The translations under genes were made by a program, and so were the position numbers. The notes under the pieces were generated by a model. It did no database searches and was not told the DNA's origin. It worked only from the letters and a program-made list of their open reading frames with translations. 35,825 bases of DNA from Thiobacillaceae bacterium (GTDB lineage: Bacteria > Pseudomonadota > Gammaproteobacteria > Burkholderiales > Thiobacillaceae): contig JALOTG010000044.1 of NCBI GenBank assembly GCA_025458005.1, positions 1 through 35,825 of the forward strand. The letters are read 5' to 3'. Below, piece by piece: positions 18,327 through 30,244 of this stretch. Each line of letters starts with the position of its first letter. Within the stretch, counting starts at the first letter, position 1.

Positions 18327-19856
18327 ATGACTCTGATCCGCCCGGAAGACCTCATCCAGAGCTTGCGCGACGCCTTCCAGTTCATCTCCTACTACCACCC
18401 GGCGGATTTCGTGCGCGCCCTGAAGGATGCCCACGACCGCGAGCAGTCGCCGGCGGCCCGCGACGCCCTCGCCCAGATCCTGATCAACTCCCGCCTGTGC
18501 GCCGAGGGCCACCGCCCCATCTGCCAGGACACCGGCATGGCCGTGGTGTTCATGAAGATCGGCATGAATGTCCGCTTCGACGGCCCGCTCGGCCTGCAGG
18601 AGATGGTCGACGAGGGGGTGCGCCGGGCCTACACCGACCCCGACAACCCACTGCGCGCCTCGATCCTGGCCGACCCCGCCGGCGCGCGCCGCAATACTCG
18701 CGACAACACCCCCGCCGTGCTCTACACCGAGCTGGTGCCGGGCGACGCGCTGGAGGTGAAGGTGGCGGCCAAGGGGGGCGGTTCGGAGAACAAGGCGCAG
18801 TTCACGGTGCTCAATCCCAGCGACTCCATCGTCGACTGGGTGCTGTCGGTGGTCCCCGAGATGGGCGCCGGCTGGTGCCCGCCCGGCATCCTCGGACTGG
18901 GCATCGGCGGCACGCCGGAGAAGGCCCTGCTGATGGCCAAGGAGGCCCTGCTGGATCCCATCGACATCCAGGACCTGCGCGCCCGCGGCCCCGCCAACCG
19001 CGTCGAGGAACTGCGCCTGGAGCTGATGGACAGGGTGAACGCCCTGGGCATCGGCGCCCAGGGTCTGGGCGGCCTGACCACGGTGCTCGACGTCAAGATC
19101 CGCGACTATCCCACCCACGCCGCCTCGCTGCCCGTCGGCCTGATCCCCAACTGCGCCGCCACCCGCCACCTGCACTTCACCCTGGACGGCGGCGGTCCGG
19201 CCCGGTTCGACCCGCCGCCCCTGGAGATCTGGCCGGAGATCACCCGGGACGCGGCGGCGGGCACCCGCCGCGTCGACCTGGACCGCCTCACCAAGGCGGA
19301 CACCGCCGCCTGGCGCGCCGGCGACCGGCTGCTGCTCAGCGGCAGGCTGCTCACCGGCCGCGACGCGGCCCACCAGCGCATCGCCGACCTCGTCGCCCGC
19401 GGCGAACCCCTGCCGGTGGACTTCGCCAACCGCTTCATCTACTACGTCGGTCCGGTGGACCCCGTGCCTGGCGAGGCGGTGGGGCCGGCCGGCCCCACCA
19501 CCGCCACCCGCATGGACCGGTTCACCGACCTGATGCTGGGGCGAGTGGGGCTGATCGGCATGGTCGGCAAGGCGGAGCGCGGACCCGAGGCGATCGAGGC
19601 CATCCGGCGCCACGGCGGCGTGTACTGCATCGCCGTGGGCGGCGCGGCCTACCTGGTGTCGAAGGCCATCACCGCCGCCCGTGTGCTGGCCTTCCCGGAC
19701 CTGGGCATGGAGGCCATCTACGAGTTCGAGGTGCGCGACATGCCGGTCACCGTGGCGGTGGACAGCCAGGGCCGCTCGGTCCACGATAGCGGCCCGCGGG
19801 AGTGGCGCGTCAACATCGAGCGTCTCGGCCATGCCCGGAGCCCCGCGCGGGGTTGA
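18327..19856 (+). CDS. fumA: Class I fumarate hydratase ([4Fe-4S], FumA/B type)
   Basis: MTLIRPEDLIQSLRDAFQFISYYHPADFVRAL...CQDTGMAVVFMKIGMNV...GGSENKAQFTVLNPSDSIVDWVL...GPTTATRMDRFTDLML. Confidence 0.94.
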   Translation: MTLIRPEDLIQSLRDAFQFISYYHPADFVRALKDAHDREQSPAARDALAQILINSRLCAEGHRPICQDTGMAVVFMKIGMNVRFDGPLGLQEMVDEGVRRAYTDPDNPLRASILADPAGARRNTRDNTPAVLYTELVPGDALEVKVAAKGGGSENKAQFTVLNPSDSIVDWVLSVVPEMGAGWCPPGILGLGIGGTPEKALLMAKEALLDPIDIQDLRARGPANRVEELRLELMDRVNALGIGAQGLGGLTTVLDVKIRDYPTHAASLPVGLIPNCAATRHLHFTLDGGGPARFDPPPLEIWPEITRDAAAGTRRVDLDRLTKADTAAWRAGDRLLLSGRLLTGRDAAHQRIADLVARGEPLPVDFANRFIYYVGPVDPVPGEAVGPAGPTTATRMDRFTDLMLGRVGLIGMVGKAERGPEAIEAIRRHGGVYCIAVGGAAYLVSKAITAARVLAFPDLGMEAIYEFEVRDMPVTVAVDSQGRSVHDSGPREWRVNIERLGHARSPARG

Positions 19857-20041
19857 GGGGGAATCTGCCGTGGCGGGCGGATGGATGTTCACGACTGGCA
19901 GCGTGGCACGCTGCATAATGGGCAACGGGCCACGCCGCCGCGAGCGGCTTGCAAAAAGTTAATGCATTTTCTAAAGTTTTATTGTTAATCGCCGATATTT
20001 GCTAGAGTATCCACTCGTTCGTCCGCGCCCAAGCAAAAGCA

Positions 20042-21038
20042 ATGAACAAAGCGCTGATCCTGATCCTCACCCTGCTGGCCTTCATCGCCACGCCGGCGGC
20101 CGGGCTTGCCCGCGAGACGTCGGCGTCCGCCCCTGGCCAGACGGAAAAGACCGTCAAGAAGGCCAAGAAGGTCACCGGCAAGGACAAGAAGGCGCAGGTG
20201 AAGAAATCGGGCAAGAAGAAGCTCGCGTCGGCCAAGAAGTCCGGCAAGAAGAAACTGGCGTCGGCCAAGACGAAGAAAAAGATCGCCGCCAAGAAGCAAT
20301 CCCGCGCCAAGACCAAGCTGTCCTCGGCCAAGCGCGCCCAGGCCCGCGCCATGGCGGAGATGGGCGCGCCCTACACCGGTGGAGAACTGGCGCTGCGCTC
20401 GGCGGTCGCCATGGACCATCGACGCCGAGGACGTGGATCGCCTCAAGCACACCCGCTCGCGCCTGGCCGTGGGCACCACCCTGACCCGGGAAGAACTGAT
20501 GCACCTGGCCCTGATCGCCTCGGAAAACCGCGCCGCGGCCGCCCTGTCGCGCGCCTATCCGGGCGGGCGGGAGGCCTTCGTCGCCGCCATGAATCGCAAG
20601 GCCCGCGCCCTGGGCATGGAGAACACCCATTTCGTGGACGGCACCGGACTGTCCAGCGGCAACCGCTCCACCGCCGCCGACCTGGTCAAGCTGGTGGACA
20701 CCGCCTATCGCTACCCGCTCATCCGCAAGATCTCCACGACCGGCAACTACGACGTGCTGCTCGACGGCAAGCAGGTGCGCCACCTGGCCTTCGTCAACAC
20801 CAACCAGCTGACCCGCCGCGAGGACTGGGCGATCGGCGTGTCCAAGACCGGCTACATCAACGAGGCCGGCCATTGCCTGGTCATGCAGGCCGAGATCGCC
20901 CAGCAGAAGGTGATCATCGTCCTGCTCGACTCCTGGGGGAAACTGTCCCGCATCGGCGACGCCAACCGCATCCGCAAGTGGCTGGAAATGAACCTGCCCG
21001 GCAAGTTCGCCGACCGGTCGGGCAAGACATCGGTTTGA
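20042..21038 (+). pseudogene. pbpG: PbpG-like D-alanyl-D-alanine endopeptidase with an internal deletion/frameshift near 20408-20416
   Basis: N-terminal frame MNKALILILTLLAFIATPAAG...GGELALRSAVAM; downstream frame TIDAEDVDRLKHTRSRLAVGTTLTREELMHLALIASENRAAAALSRAYPGG...SKTGYINEAGHCLV. The segment that normally holds the catalytic SxxK (SITK) is absent. Confidence 0.8.
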
Positions 21039-21060
21039 CCTGAGGTTGGAGAGGGTTGAG

Positions 21061-21084
21061 AGGCGGCGCAAGCCGCCTTTTTTT
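21061..21084 (+). terminator. Intrinsic terminator after pbpG
   Basis: AGGCGGC-GCAA-GCCGCC followed by TTTTTTT. Confidence 0.85.
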
Positions 21085-21168
21085 CGCTTCTTCCCGCGGC
21101 CGACGGTCGCTTCGGCCGCGGCGGGCATGGTTTAATGGCGGCCAATCGCCAACCATGCTGGAGTCCCC

Positions 21169-22200
21169 ATGCACAAGAACACATCCGCTTCATTGCGCGC
21201 CGTCCTCTGCCTGGCCGTTTTGGGCATGGCCAGCGCGACCCCGGCCCAGGCCGCCGCCCCGGCCAGCCTGGCCGATTGCGCGGCCATCCCCGAGGACGCG
21301 GCCCGCCTGCGTTGCTATGACCAGGTCGCCCGCGCGCCCCGGCCCGCCCCCGCCGAGGACGTGGTGGCCATCTCCCCCGTTGCCGCGACCGGCAAGGCGG
21401 CCGCCCAGGTCACCCCGCTGTCCGCGCGCTGGGAACTCGACCCGGAAAGCCAGAAAGGCGTCTGGTCGTTTCGCCCCCACAAACCCAGTTACTTCCTGTT
21501 CGGCCGCTACACCGACGATGTCAACATCGATCCCTACATCATCAAGTTTGACGAGGACGTCATCGACGATGTCGAGGTCAAGTTCCAGTTGAGCTTCAAG
21601 GTCAAGGCCCTGGAAGACATGTTCGGCAGCAATGCCGACCTGTGGTTCGGCTATACCCAGCAGAGCAACTGGCAGCTCTACAACGACGACATCTCGTCGC
21701 CCTTCCGCGAGACCAACTACGAACCCGAGGTCTTCGTCTCCTTCCCGACCCGCTATGACCTCCTGGGACTGACCGGACGCTTCGTCAACGTCGGCTTCGT
21801 GCATCAGTCGAACGGCCGCAGCGATCCCCTGTCGCGCAGCTGGAACCGCCTGTATGCCCAATTCGGCTTCGAGTACGGCGACAACTTCAGCCTCCTGTTC
21901 AAGCCCTGGTATCGCATCGAGGAGGATGGTGACGACGACGACAACCCGGACATCACCGACTTCGTCGGCGATTTCGAGCTCCTGGCCAGCTACAGGCTGG
22001 GCGGGCATACGCTCAGCGCCCTCGGTCGCACCAGCTTCGAGCTCGAACACGGCTTCCTGCAGCTGGACTGGACCTTCCCCCTGTACCAGAACCTGAAGGG
22101 CTATGTGCAGGCCACCACCGGCTATGGCGAGAGCCTGCTCGACTACAACCATCAGCAGAACACGATCGGCATCGGCATTTCGCTGGTCGACTGGATGTGA
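21169..22200 (+). CDS. pldA: Outer membrane phospholipase A1
   Basis: Signal peptide; LWFGYTQQSNWQLYN, FRETNYEPEVFV, NVGFVHQSNGRSDPLSRSWNRLYAQ active-site region. Confidence 0.92.
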   Translation: MHKNTSASLRAVLCLAVLGMASATPAQAAAPASLADCAAIPEDAARLRCYDQVARAPRPAPAEDVVAISPVAATGKAAAQVTPLSARWELDPESQKGVWSFRPHKPSYFLFGRYTDDVNIDPYIIKFDEDVIDDVEVKFQLSFKVKALEDMFGSNADLWFGYTQQSNWQLYNDDISSPFRETNYEPEVFVSFPTRYDLLGLTGRFVNVGFVHQSNGRSDPLSRSWNRLYAQFGFEYGDNFSLLFKPWYRIEEDGDDDDNPDITDFVGDFELLASYRLGGHTLSALGRTSFELEHGFLQLDWTFPLYQNLKGYVQATTGYGESLLDYNHQQNTIGIGISLVDWM

Positions 22201-22478
22201 TGCCCGCCAGCCGCCTGGGAAGTCCCGAAGACGCGCCCAAGGCGGCGGGCGCCCGTGAACGAAGCCGTCCCTGAGACGGACGCGAGTGCCCCGCGCGACG
22301 GCGGCCTCGGGTGCCATGGCCGCCTCGTCCACGCCCACATGCCGCCCCGGCGGGCTTAGGCCGGGCCGGCGCGGCCCTGCCCCGCCGTCGTCACGCCTCT
22401 CACCACGGCACCCCAGCAGCGGAACCTAGTCGCATCGAGCCGTGCCAACCCGGCGAGGCGCGACTAGAATGCCCCGCG

Positions 22479-23495
22479 ATGCCCCGCCGATGTCCCGCGG
22501 CCCGCCGCCTGTGTCGCGTCTGGCTGGTGCTGCCGCTGGCTTTGCTGCTGGCGGCCTGCGCCACGCCCCACGTGCAACGGACGGACGAAGCCATGACCCT
22601 GCCCGCACTCCTGCCCGACCATGTTCGCGCCGAGGACGGCGCCCGCCTGCCCCTCAGCGTCTGGCTGCCGGAAGGTCGGCCACGCGGTGTCGTCCTCGGG
22701 CTGCACGGCTTCAATGACTATCGCCGCGCCTTCGAGGAGGTGGGGGAGGGGCTGGTCGCCCAAGGGATCGCCGTCTATGCCTTCGATCAACGCGGTTTCG
22801 GCGAGACGGAGCGGACCGGCCTGTGGTACGGCGGGGAGCGCATGGCGAGGGACGCGCGCGCGGTGGCCGGCCTGCTGCGCGAGCACCATGCCGGCGTGCC
22901 CCTCTACCTGCTCGGCGAAAGCATGGGCGGGGCCGTCGCCCTGCTTGCCCTGGCCGATGCGCCAACACGCCTGTCGGATGGGCTGGTCCTGCTGGCCCCG
23001 GCGGTGTGGGGGCGTTCCACCATGCCCGTGCTGCAGCGCGGCGCCCTCTGGCTGGCCGCCCATCTCTTCCCCGACCGGATCGTGTCGCCGCCGAAGGGGC
23101 TGAACATCCGCCCGACGGACAACCCCGAGGCGCGCCGCAAGCTGCGCGAGGACCCGCTGGTGATCAAGGCGACCCGGGTCGATGCCCTGTGGGGCATCGC
23201 GGAACTGATGGACCAGGCCCTGCTCACGTCACCCCCGCCCGGCCTGCCGACCCTGATCCTGTATGGCGAGCGGGACGAGATCATCCCCAAGCGCCCCACC
23301 TGCCGCTGGCTGGCCGGCCTGCCGGCCGAGGCGCCGATCCGGCTGGCGGTCTATCCCGAGGGCTGGCACATGCTGACCCGCGACCTGCAGGCGGCCACCG
23401 TGCTGGCGGACCTGGCCGCCTGGCTGACGGACCCCGCCGGGCACTTGCCTTCCGGGGTCGAGGTGGCGGGGCGGCAGCCGCACTTCTGCGGCTGA
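22479..23495 (+). CDS. Alpha/beta hydrolase lipoprotein (monoacylglycerol lipase-like)
   Basis: Lipobox LLLAACA; LGLHGFNDY, nucleophile elbow LLGESMGGAV, ILYGERDEIIP, GWHMLTRDL. Confidence 0.88.
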   Translation: MPRRCPAARRLCRVWLVLPLALLLAACATPHVQRTDEAMTLPALLPDHVRAEDGARLPLSVWLPEGRPRGVVLGLHGFNDYRRAFEEVGEGLVAQGIAVYAFDQRGFGETERTGLWYGGERMARDARAVAGLLREHHAGVPLYLLGESMGGAVALLALADAPTRLSDGLVLLAPAVWGRSTMPVLQRGALWLAAHLFPDRIVSPPKGLNIRPTDNPEARRKLREDPLVIKATRVDALWGIAELMDQALLTSPPPGLPTLILYGERDEIIPKRPTCRWLAGLPAEAPIRLAVYPEGWHMLTRDLQAATVLADLAAWLTDPAGHLPSGVEVAGRQPHFCG

Positions 23496-23656
23496 AGCCG
23501 GGCGCGCCGGGCCTGCAAGCCGCGGTCCTGCCCCCGCCCCGTCGGGGGAAAACCCGGGACTGGCTTGCCGGATTCAGGTCACGACCGGCCCGCGGCTGAT
23601 ATGTGCCCGCGCCGAAACCCGGCGATCCCTGTCTTCGGCCCCCGTCATGACGACGC

Positions 23657-25627
<1,971 letters not shown>

Positions 25628-25725
25628 ACGGGTGTTCTCCTCGACGCTCAAGGTTGGAAGTGCAGTGGAAGGCCACAGGGGCGAAATTAGGACAAAATCA
25701 TGCTTTTTTCAAACGCCCGTCAGCC

Positions 25726-28419
25726 ATGAGCCCACCCGACCCTCAAGCCGTCATCGCCCAGGCCGGTGAATACAGCCGCTGGCTGGCCGGCCGCCTGGCG
25801 GCGCAGCCCGACCTGGCGGCGGATCTGGCCGCCGGCCTGGCGCGGCCCTGGAGCCGCACCGAGATGGACGACTGGCTGGCCGCCCAGGCGGCCGACGATG
25901 AGGCCGCCCTCGGCCGCGCCCTGCGCCGGCTGCGCCAGCGCCTGCTCGCTCGCCTGATCGCGCGCGACCTGGCCGGCATGGCCGACCTGGCCGAGGTGAC
26001 CCGCAGCATGACCGAGTTCGCCGAGCTCGCCGTGCAGGCCGGCCTCGACTTCCTGCATCGCGACCTGGCCGGCGTGCACGGCGAGCCCCTGGACGGCCGG
26101 GGCAGCCCGCAGCGGCTGATCGTGGTGGGCATGGGCAAGCTGGGCGGCGGCGAGCTGAACGTCTCCTCGGACATCGACCTGATCTTCGTCTATCCCGAGG
26201 ACGGCGAGACCAGCGGGCCGCGCCGCCTGGGCAATCACGAGTTCTTCGTGCGCCTGGGCAAGCGGCTCATCAACCTGCTCAACGAGGCCACCGCGGATGG
26301 CTTCGTGTTCCGGGTGGATATGCGCCTGCGTCCCTACGGCGACTCGGGGCCGCTGGTGTCCAGCTTCGCCATGCTGGAGCAGTACTTCTACACCCAGGCG
26401 CGCGAGTGGGAACGCTACGCCTGGATCAAGGGCCGGGCGATCAGCGGCGAGCGCGTCGCCGAGCTGGAGCAGTTGCGCCGCCCCTTCGTGTTCCGCAAAT
26501 ACCTGGATTTCGGCGCCTTCGGGGCGATGCGCGAGCTGCACGCGCAGATCCGCCGCGAGGTGATGCGCCGCGACAAGGCGGACAACATCAAGCTGGGGCC
26601 GGGCGGCATCCGCGAGATCGAGTTCATCGCCCAGGTCTTCCAGCTCATCCGCGGCGGCAAGCTGTCCTCGCTGCAGGCGCGGCCGACGCGCGCCGTGCTG
26701 CACCAGCTCGCCGCCTACAACCTGATCCCGGAGGAGACGGCCGCCGTGCTGGAGGAGGCCTACGTCTTCCTGCGCAACCTGGAGCATCGCCTGCAGTACC
26801 TGGACGACGCCCAGACCCAGACCCTGCCGCACGACCTCGAGGCCCGCCGCCGCGTCGCGGCGGCCATGGGCTACGCCGACTGGGAAGGCTTCGAGGCCCA
26901 CCTCAACAGCCTGCGCCGCAAGGTCTCGGGCCAGTTCGAGCAGGTGTTCGGCGCCCCCCAGGAGGACCAGTCCGGCCATCCCCTGGCCGGCCTGTGCGAT
27001 CAGTCCGCCGAGGCGGCGGTGCCGCGCCTCGACGAGCTGGGCTACCGGGACGCCGCCGCGACCCTGGAGCGGCTGCGCGCCCTGCGTTCGAGCAGCCGCT
27101 ATCACGCCCTGCCGGCGGCCAACAAGACCGCCCTGGAGGGCCTGCTGCCGCCCCTGATCGAGGTGTCCGCCCGCTTCCCCAACCCGGACGAGACCCTGGC
27201 GCGCATCCTCGACCTGCTCGAGGCGGTCAGCCGGCGCGCCCCCTATCTGCAGCTGATGCAGGAATATCCCCAGACCCTCAATCAGGTCGCCCGGCTGGCC
27301 AGCGCCAGCCCCTGGGCCGCCCAGTACCTGCGCCAGCGCCCACACCTGCTCGACGAGCTGCTCGACCCGCGCGCGCTCTACGCGGCGCCCGACTGGCAGC
27401 TGGCGCGGCGCGAACTGGCGGAACGCCTGGCCGGCCTGGCCGGCGACGTGGAGCAGCAGATGGACACCCTGCGCCACTTCAAGCAGGCCGCCACCTTCCG
27501 CCTGCTCGCCCAGGACCTGGCCGACAAGCTGAGCATCGAGACGCTGTCCGACCACCTGGCCGACCTGGCCGACCTGATGGTGGAGGCTACCCTCGGGCTG
27601 GTCTGGGCCAGCCTGTCGGGCCGGCATCGCGAGGTGCCCGCCTTCGCGGTCATCGCCTACGGCAAGCTGGGCGGCAAGGAACTCGGCTACGCCTCGGACC
27701 TGGATATCGTCTTCCTCTACGACGACGACCACCCGGACGCCCAGGAGGTCTACGCCAAGCTGGCCAAGCGGCTCAATACCTGGCTGTCCACCCTGACTCC
27801 CGCCGGGGTGCTCTACGAGACCGACCTGCGCCTGCGCCCGGACGGGGCCGCCGGCCTGCTGGTGAGCACCATCGCGGCGTTCGAGGACTACCAGCGCCGC
27901 AGCGCCTGGACCTGGGAGCACCAGGCCCTGACCCGGGCGCGCTACTGCTGCGGCGACCGCGGCGTCGGCGCGCGCTTCGAGGCGATCCGCGAGGCGGTGC
28001 TGCGCCAGCCGCGCGATCCGGCCAAACTCAGGGACGAGGTGCTGGAGATGCGCCGGAAGATGCGCGACGGGCATCCCAATCCGAGTGGCCGGTTCGACGT
28101 CAAGCACGACCCGGGCGGCCTGGTGGACGTGGAGTTCGCCGTGCAGTACCTGGTGCTCGCGCACGCCCACGCGCACGCCGCGCTGACCGCCAACGTCGGC
28201 AACATCGCCCTGCTCGGGCGCTGCGCGGAGCTGGGCCTGCTGCCGGCCGAGGTGGCCCGGCCGGCGGCGGACGCCTACCGGGAACTGCGTCGCCTGCAGC
28301 ACGCGGTCAAGCTGCGCGGCGACGAGTATGCCCGGGTCAATCTGGCCGAGGTTGCCGAGAAGGCCCGGGCCGTGCTGCGCCTGTGGCTGGCCGTGTTCGG
28401 CGAGGGCGCGACCGCCTGA
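25726..28419 (+). CDS. glnE: Bifunctional glutamine synthetase adenylyltransferase/deadenylase
   Basis: Two GKLGG...E..SDID nucleotidyltransferase motifs (GMGKLGGGELNVSSDIDLIFVY; YGKLGGKELGYASDLDIVFLY); 897 aa. Confidence 0.97.
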   Translation: MSPPDPQAVIAQAGEYSRWLAGRLAAQPDLAADLAAGLARPWSRTEMDDWLAAQAADDEAALGRALRRLRQRLLARLIARDLAGMADLAEVTRSMTEFAELAVQAGLDFLHRDLAGVHGEPLDGRGSPQRLIVVGMGKLGGGELNVSSDIDLIFVYPEDGETSGPRRLGNHEFFVRLGKRLINLLNEATADGFVFRVDMRLRPYGDSGPLVSSFAMLEQYFYTQAREWERYAWIKGRAISGERVAELEQLRRPFVFRKYLDFGAFGAMRELHAQIRREVMRRDKADNIKLGPGGIREIEFIAQVFQLIRGGKLSSLQARPTRAVLHQLAAYNLIPEETAAVLEEAYVFLRNLEHRLQYLDDAQTQTLPHDLEARRRVAAAMGYADWEGFEAHLNSLRRKVSGQFEQVFGAPQEDQSGHPLAGLCDQSAEAAVPRLDELGYRDAAATLERLRALRSSSRYHALPAANKTALEGLLPPLIEVSARFPNPDETLARILDLLEAVSRRAPYLQLMQEYPQTLNQVARLASASPWAAQYLRQRPHLLDELLDPRALYAAPDWQLARRELAERLAGLAGDVEQQMDTLRHFKQAATFRLLAQDLADKLSIETLSDHLADLADLMVEATLGLVWASLSGRHREVPAFAVIAYGKLGGKELGYASDLDIVFLYDDDHPDAQEVYAKLAKRLNTWLSTLTPAGVLYETDLRLRPDGAAGLLVSTIAAFEDYQRRSAWTWEHQALTRARYCCGDRGVGARFEAIREAVLRQPRDPAKLRDEVLEMRRKMRDGHPNPSGRFDVKHDPGGLVDVEFAVQYLVLAHAHAHAALTANVGNIALLGRCAELGLLPAEVARPAADAYRELRRLQHAVKLRGDEYARVNLAEVAEKARAVLRLWLAVFGEGATA

Positions 28420-28513
28420 GGAAAAGCTCCCGCCCGCCGCATTCCCTTTCCAGCCATCGCGGGCCCTGGGATAGAATTGGCCATCTGATTCGAGAATCGC
28501 TGGAGTCCCCACC

Positions 28514-29434
28514 ATGTCCATGGCCGATCGCGACGGCGTCATCTGGTACGACGGCAGGCTCGTGCCCTGGCGCGAAGCCACCACCCACGTCCTCACCCAT
28601 ACCCTGCACTACGGCATGGGCGTGTTCGAGGGCGTGCGCGCCTACGAGACGCCCCGGGGCACGGCCATCTTCCGGCTCCAGGAACACACCGACCGCCTGT
28701 TCCGCTCGGCCCACATCCTGGGCATGAAGATGCCGTTCGACAAGGCGACCCTGAACGAGGCGCAGAAGCAGGTGGTGCGCGAGAACGGCCTGAAGTCCGG
28801 CTACCTGCGGCCGATGGCCTTCTACGGCGCCGAGGCGATGGGCATCTCGGCCAAGACCCTGTCCACCCACGTCATCGTCGCCGCCTGGCCCTGGGGTGCC
28901 TACCTGGGCCAGGACGCCCTCGAGCACGGCATCCGCGTGAAGACCTCCTCCTTTTCCCGGCACCATGTGAACATCACCATGTGCAAGGCCAAGGCCAACG
29001 GCAACTACATGAACTCCATCCTCGCCCACCGCGAGGCGGAGACCGACGGCTACGACGAGGCCCTGCTGCTGGACGTGGACGGCTTCGTCGCCGAGGGCTC
29101 CGGGGAGAACATCTTCATCATCCGCCGCGGCAAGATGTACACCCCGGACCTGACCAGCGCCCTGGAAGGCATCACCCGCGACACCCTCATCCAGCTGGCC
29201 GACGAGATCGGCTTGCCGGTGATCGAGAAGCGCATCACCCGCGATGAGGTGTACTCCGCCGACGAGGCCTTCTTCACCGGCACCGCCGCCGAGGTGACCC
29301 CGATCCGGGAACTGGACAACCGGACCATCGGCAATGGCGACCGGGGGCCGATCACCGCGCGGCTGCAGGGCATGTATTTCGATTGCGTCCAGGGTCGGGC
29401 CGAGCGGCACGCCGACTGGCTGGCGCACATTTGA
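28514..29434 (+). CDS. ilvE: Branched-chain amino acid aminotransferase
   Basis: MSMADRDGVIWYDGRLVPWREATTHVLTHTLHYGMGVFEGVRAYETPRGTAIFRLQEHTDRL...KANGNYMNSILA...EGSGENIFIIR. Confidence 0.96.
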   Translation: MSMADRDGVIWYDGRLVPWREATTHVLTHTLHYGMGVFEGVRAYETPRGTAIFRLQEHTDRLFRSAHILGMKMPFDKATLNEAQKQVVRENGLKSGYLRPMAFYGAEAMGISAKTLSTHVIVAAWPWGAYLGQDALEHGIRVKTSSFSRHHVNITMCKAKANGNYMNSILAHREAETDGYDEALLLDVDGFVAEGSGENIFIIRRGKMYTPDLTSALEGITRDTLIQLADEIGLPVIEKRITRDEVYSADEAFFTGTAAEVTPIRELDNRTIGNGDRGPITARLQGMYFDCVQGRAERHADWLAHI

Positions 29435-29444
29435 GGAAGCCGGC

Positions 29445-29648
29445 ATGAATCCAGTCGAAAACAAGCAACGCGTCGTGGAAGTGGGCGACGGGGATCTCCC
29501 CCTGCATTGCCCGATGCCGGGCCAGAGCCTGTGGAATAGCCACCCGCGGGTGTTCCTGCCGATCGAGGACAAGGGCGAGGCGCTCTGTCCCTATTGCGGT
29601 ACCCTTTACCGCCTGAAGGCGGGTGCCGGTCGCCCGCGCCACCATTGA
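29445..29648 (+). CDS. Zinc-finger (CHCC-type) domain protein
   Basis: MNPVENKQRVVEVGDGDLPLHCPMPGQSLWNSHPRVFLPIEDKGEALCPYCGTLYRLK. Confidence 0.88.
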   Translation: MNPVENKQRVVEVGDGDLPLHCPMPGQSLWNSHPRVFLPIEDKGEALCPYCGTLYRLKAGAGRPRHH

Positions 29649-29661
29649 GGATGACACTCCG

Positions 29662-30180
29662 ATGAAACCCCGTTGGCTCGCCCTGATCGCCGTACTCGCC
29701 CTGACCAGCCCCGTCCTGGCCCAGGTCCCCGCCCAATCCGCCAGCCCGGAGCAGGTCCAGCAGGCGATGCTGCGCCAGATGCAGATCATGGCGGCGATGT
29801 TCGACCTGCGCACCTCGAAGCTGGGCTTCGAGGAGACCGTGTCCGCCATCAAGGCCGCCGCCGAGAAGCGCGGCTGGAAGGTGGAGCGGTTGCATGACGT
29901 GCAGGCCTCCATGCGCGCCGGAGGGGCAAAGGATGCCCTGCCCATGAAGGTGATCTCCACCTGCCCGCCGGGGGCCAACGAGAAGCTGGCCAAGGCCAGC
30001 CAGGGCAAGGCCCCGCCGCTGCCCTGCCGGGTCACCGTGTTCCAGGACAAGGAAGGCAAGGTCCAGGTGGTGCGGCTCAACACCAGTCTGTTCGCCAAGG
30101 CGATGCAGGGCGAGCCGGCCCGGGTGATGGCCGAGGTGGCCGCCGAGGAGGATGCGATGCTCAAGGGCATCGTCGACTGA
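29662..30180 (+). CDS. DUF302 domain protein with signal peptide
   Basis: MKPRWLALIAVLALTSPVLAQ...GFEETVSAIKAAAEKRGWKVERLHDVQASMRAGG...VISTCPPGANEKLA...PLPCRVTVFQDKEGKVQVVRLN. Confidence 0.8.
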   Translation: MKPRWLALIAVLALTSPVLAQVPAQSASPEQVQQAMLRQMQIMAAMFDLRTSKLGFEETVSAIKAAAEKRGWKVERLHDVQASMRAGGAKDALPMKVISTCPPGANEKLAKASQGKAPPLPCRVTVFQDKEGKVQVVRLNTSLFAKAMQGEPARVMAEVAAEEDAMLKGIVD

Positions 30181-30200
30181 GCGATCCTGCCGCGCAATGG

Positions 30201-30229
30201 AAAAGCGCCGGGCATGCCCGGCGCTTTTT
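30201..30229. terminator. Bidirectional intrinsic terminator between the DUF302 gene and hemN
   Basis: AAAAGCGCCGGGCATGCCCGGCGCTTTTT, U-tract on both strands. Confidence 0.9.
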
Positions 30230-30244
30230 GCTTCCCGGCCCGGC

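Noticed and set aside
25720-28596. 958-aa minus-strand ORF opposite glnE
   Set aside because: Shadow of glnE; no recognisable domains.
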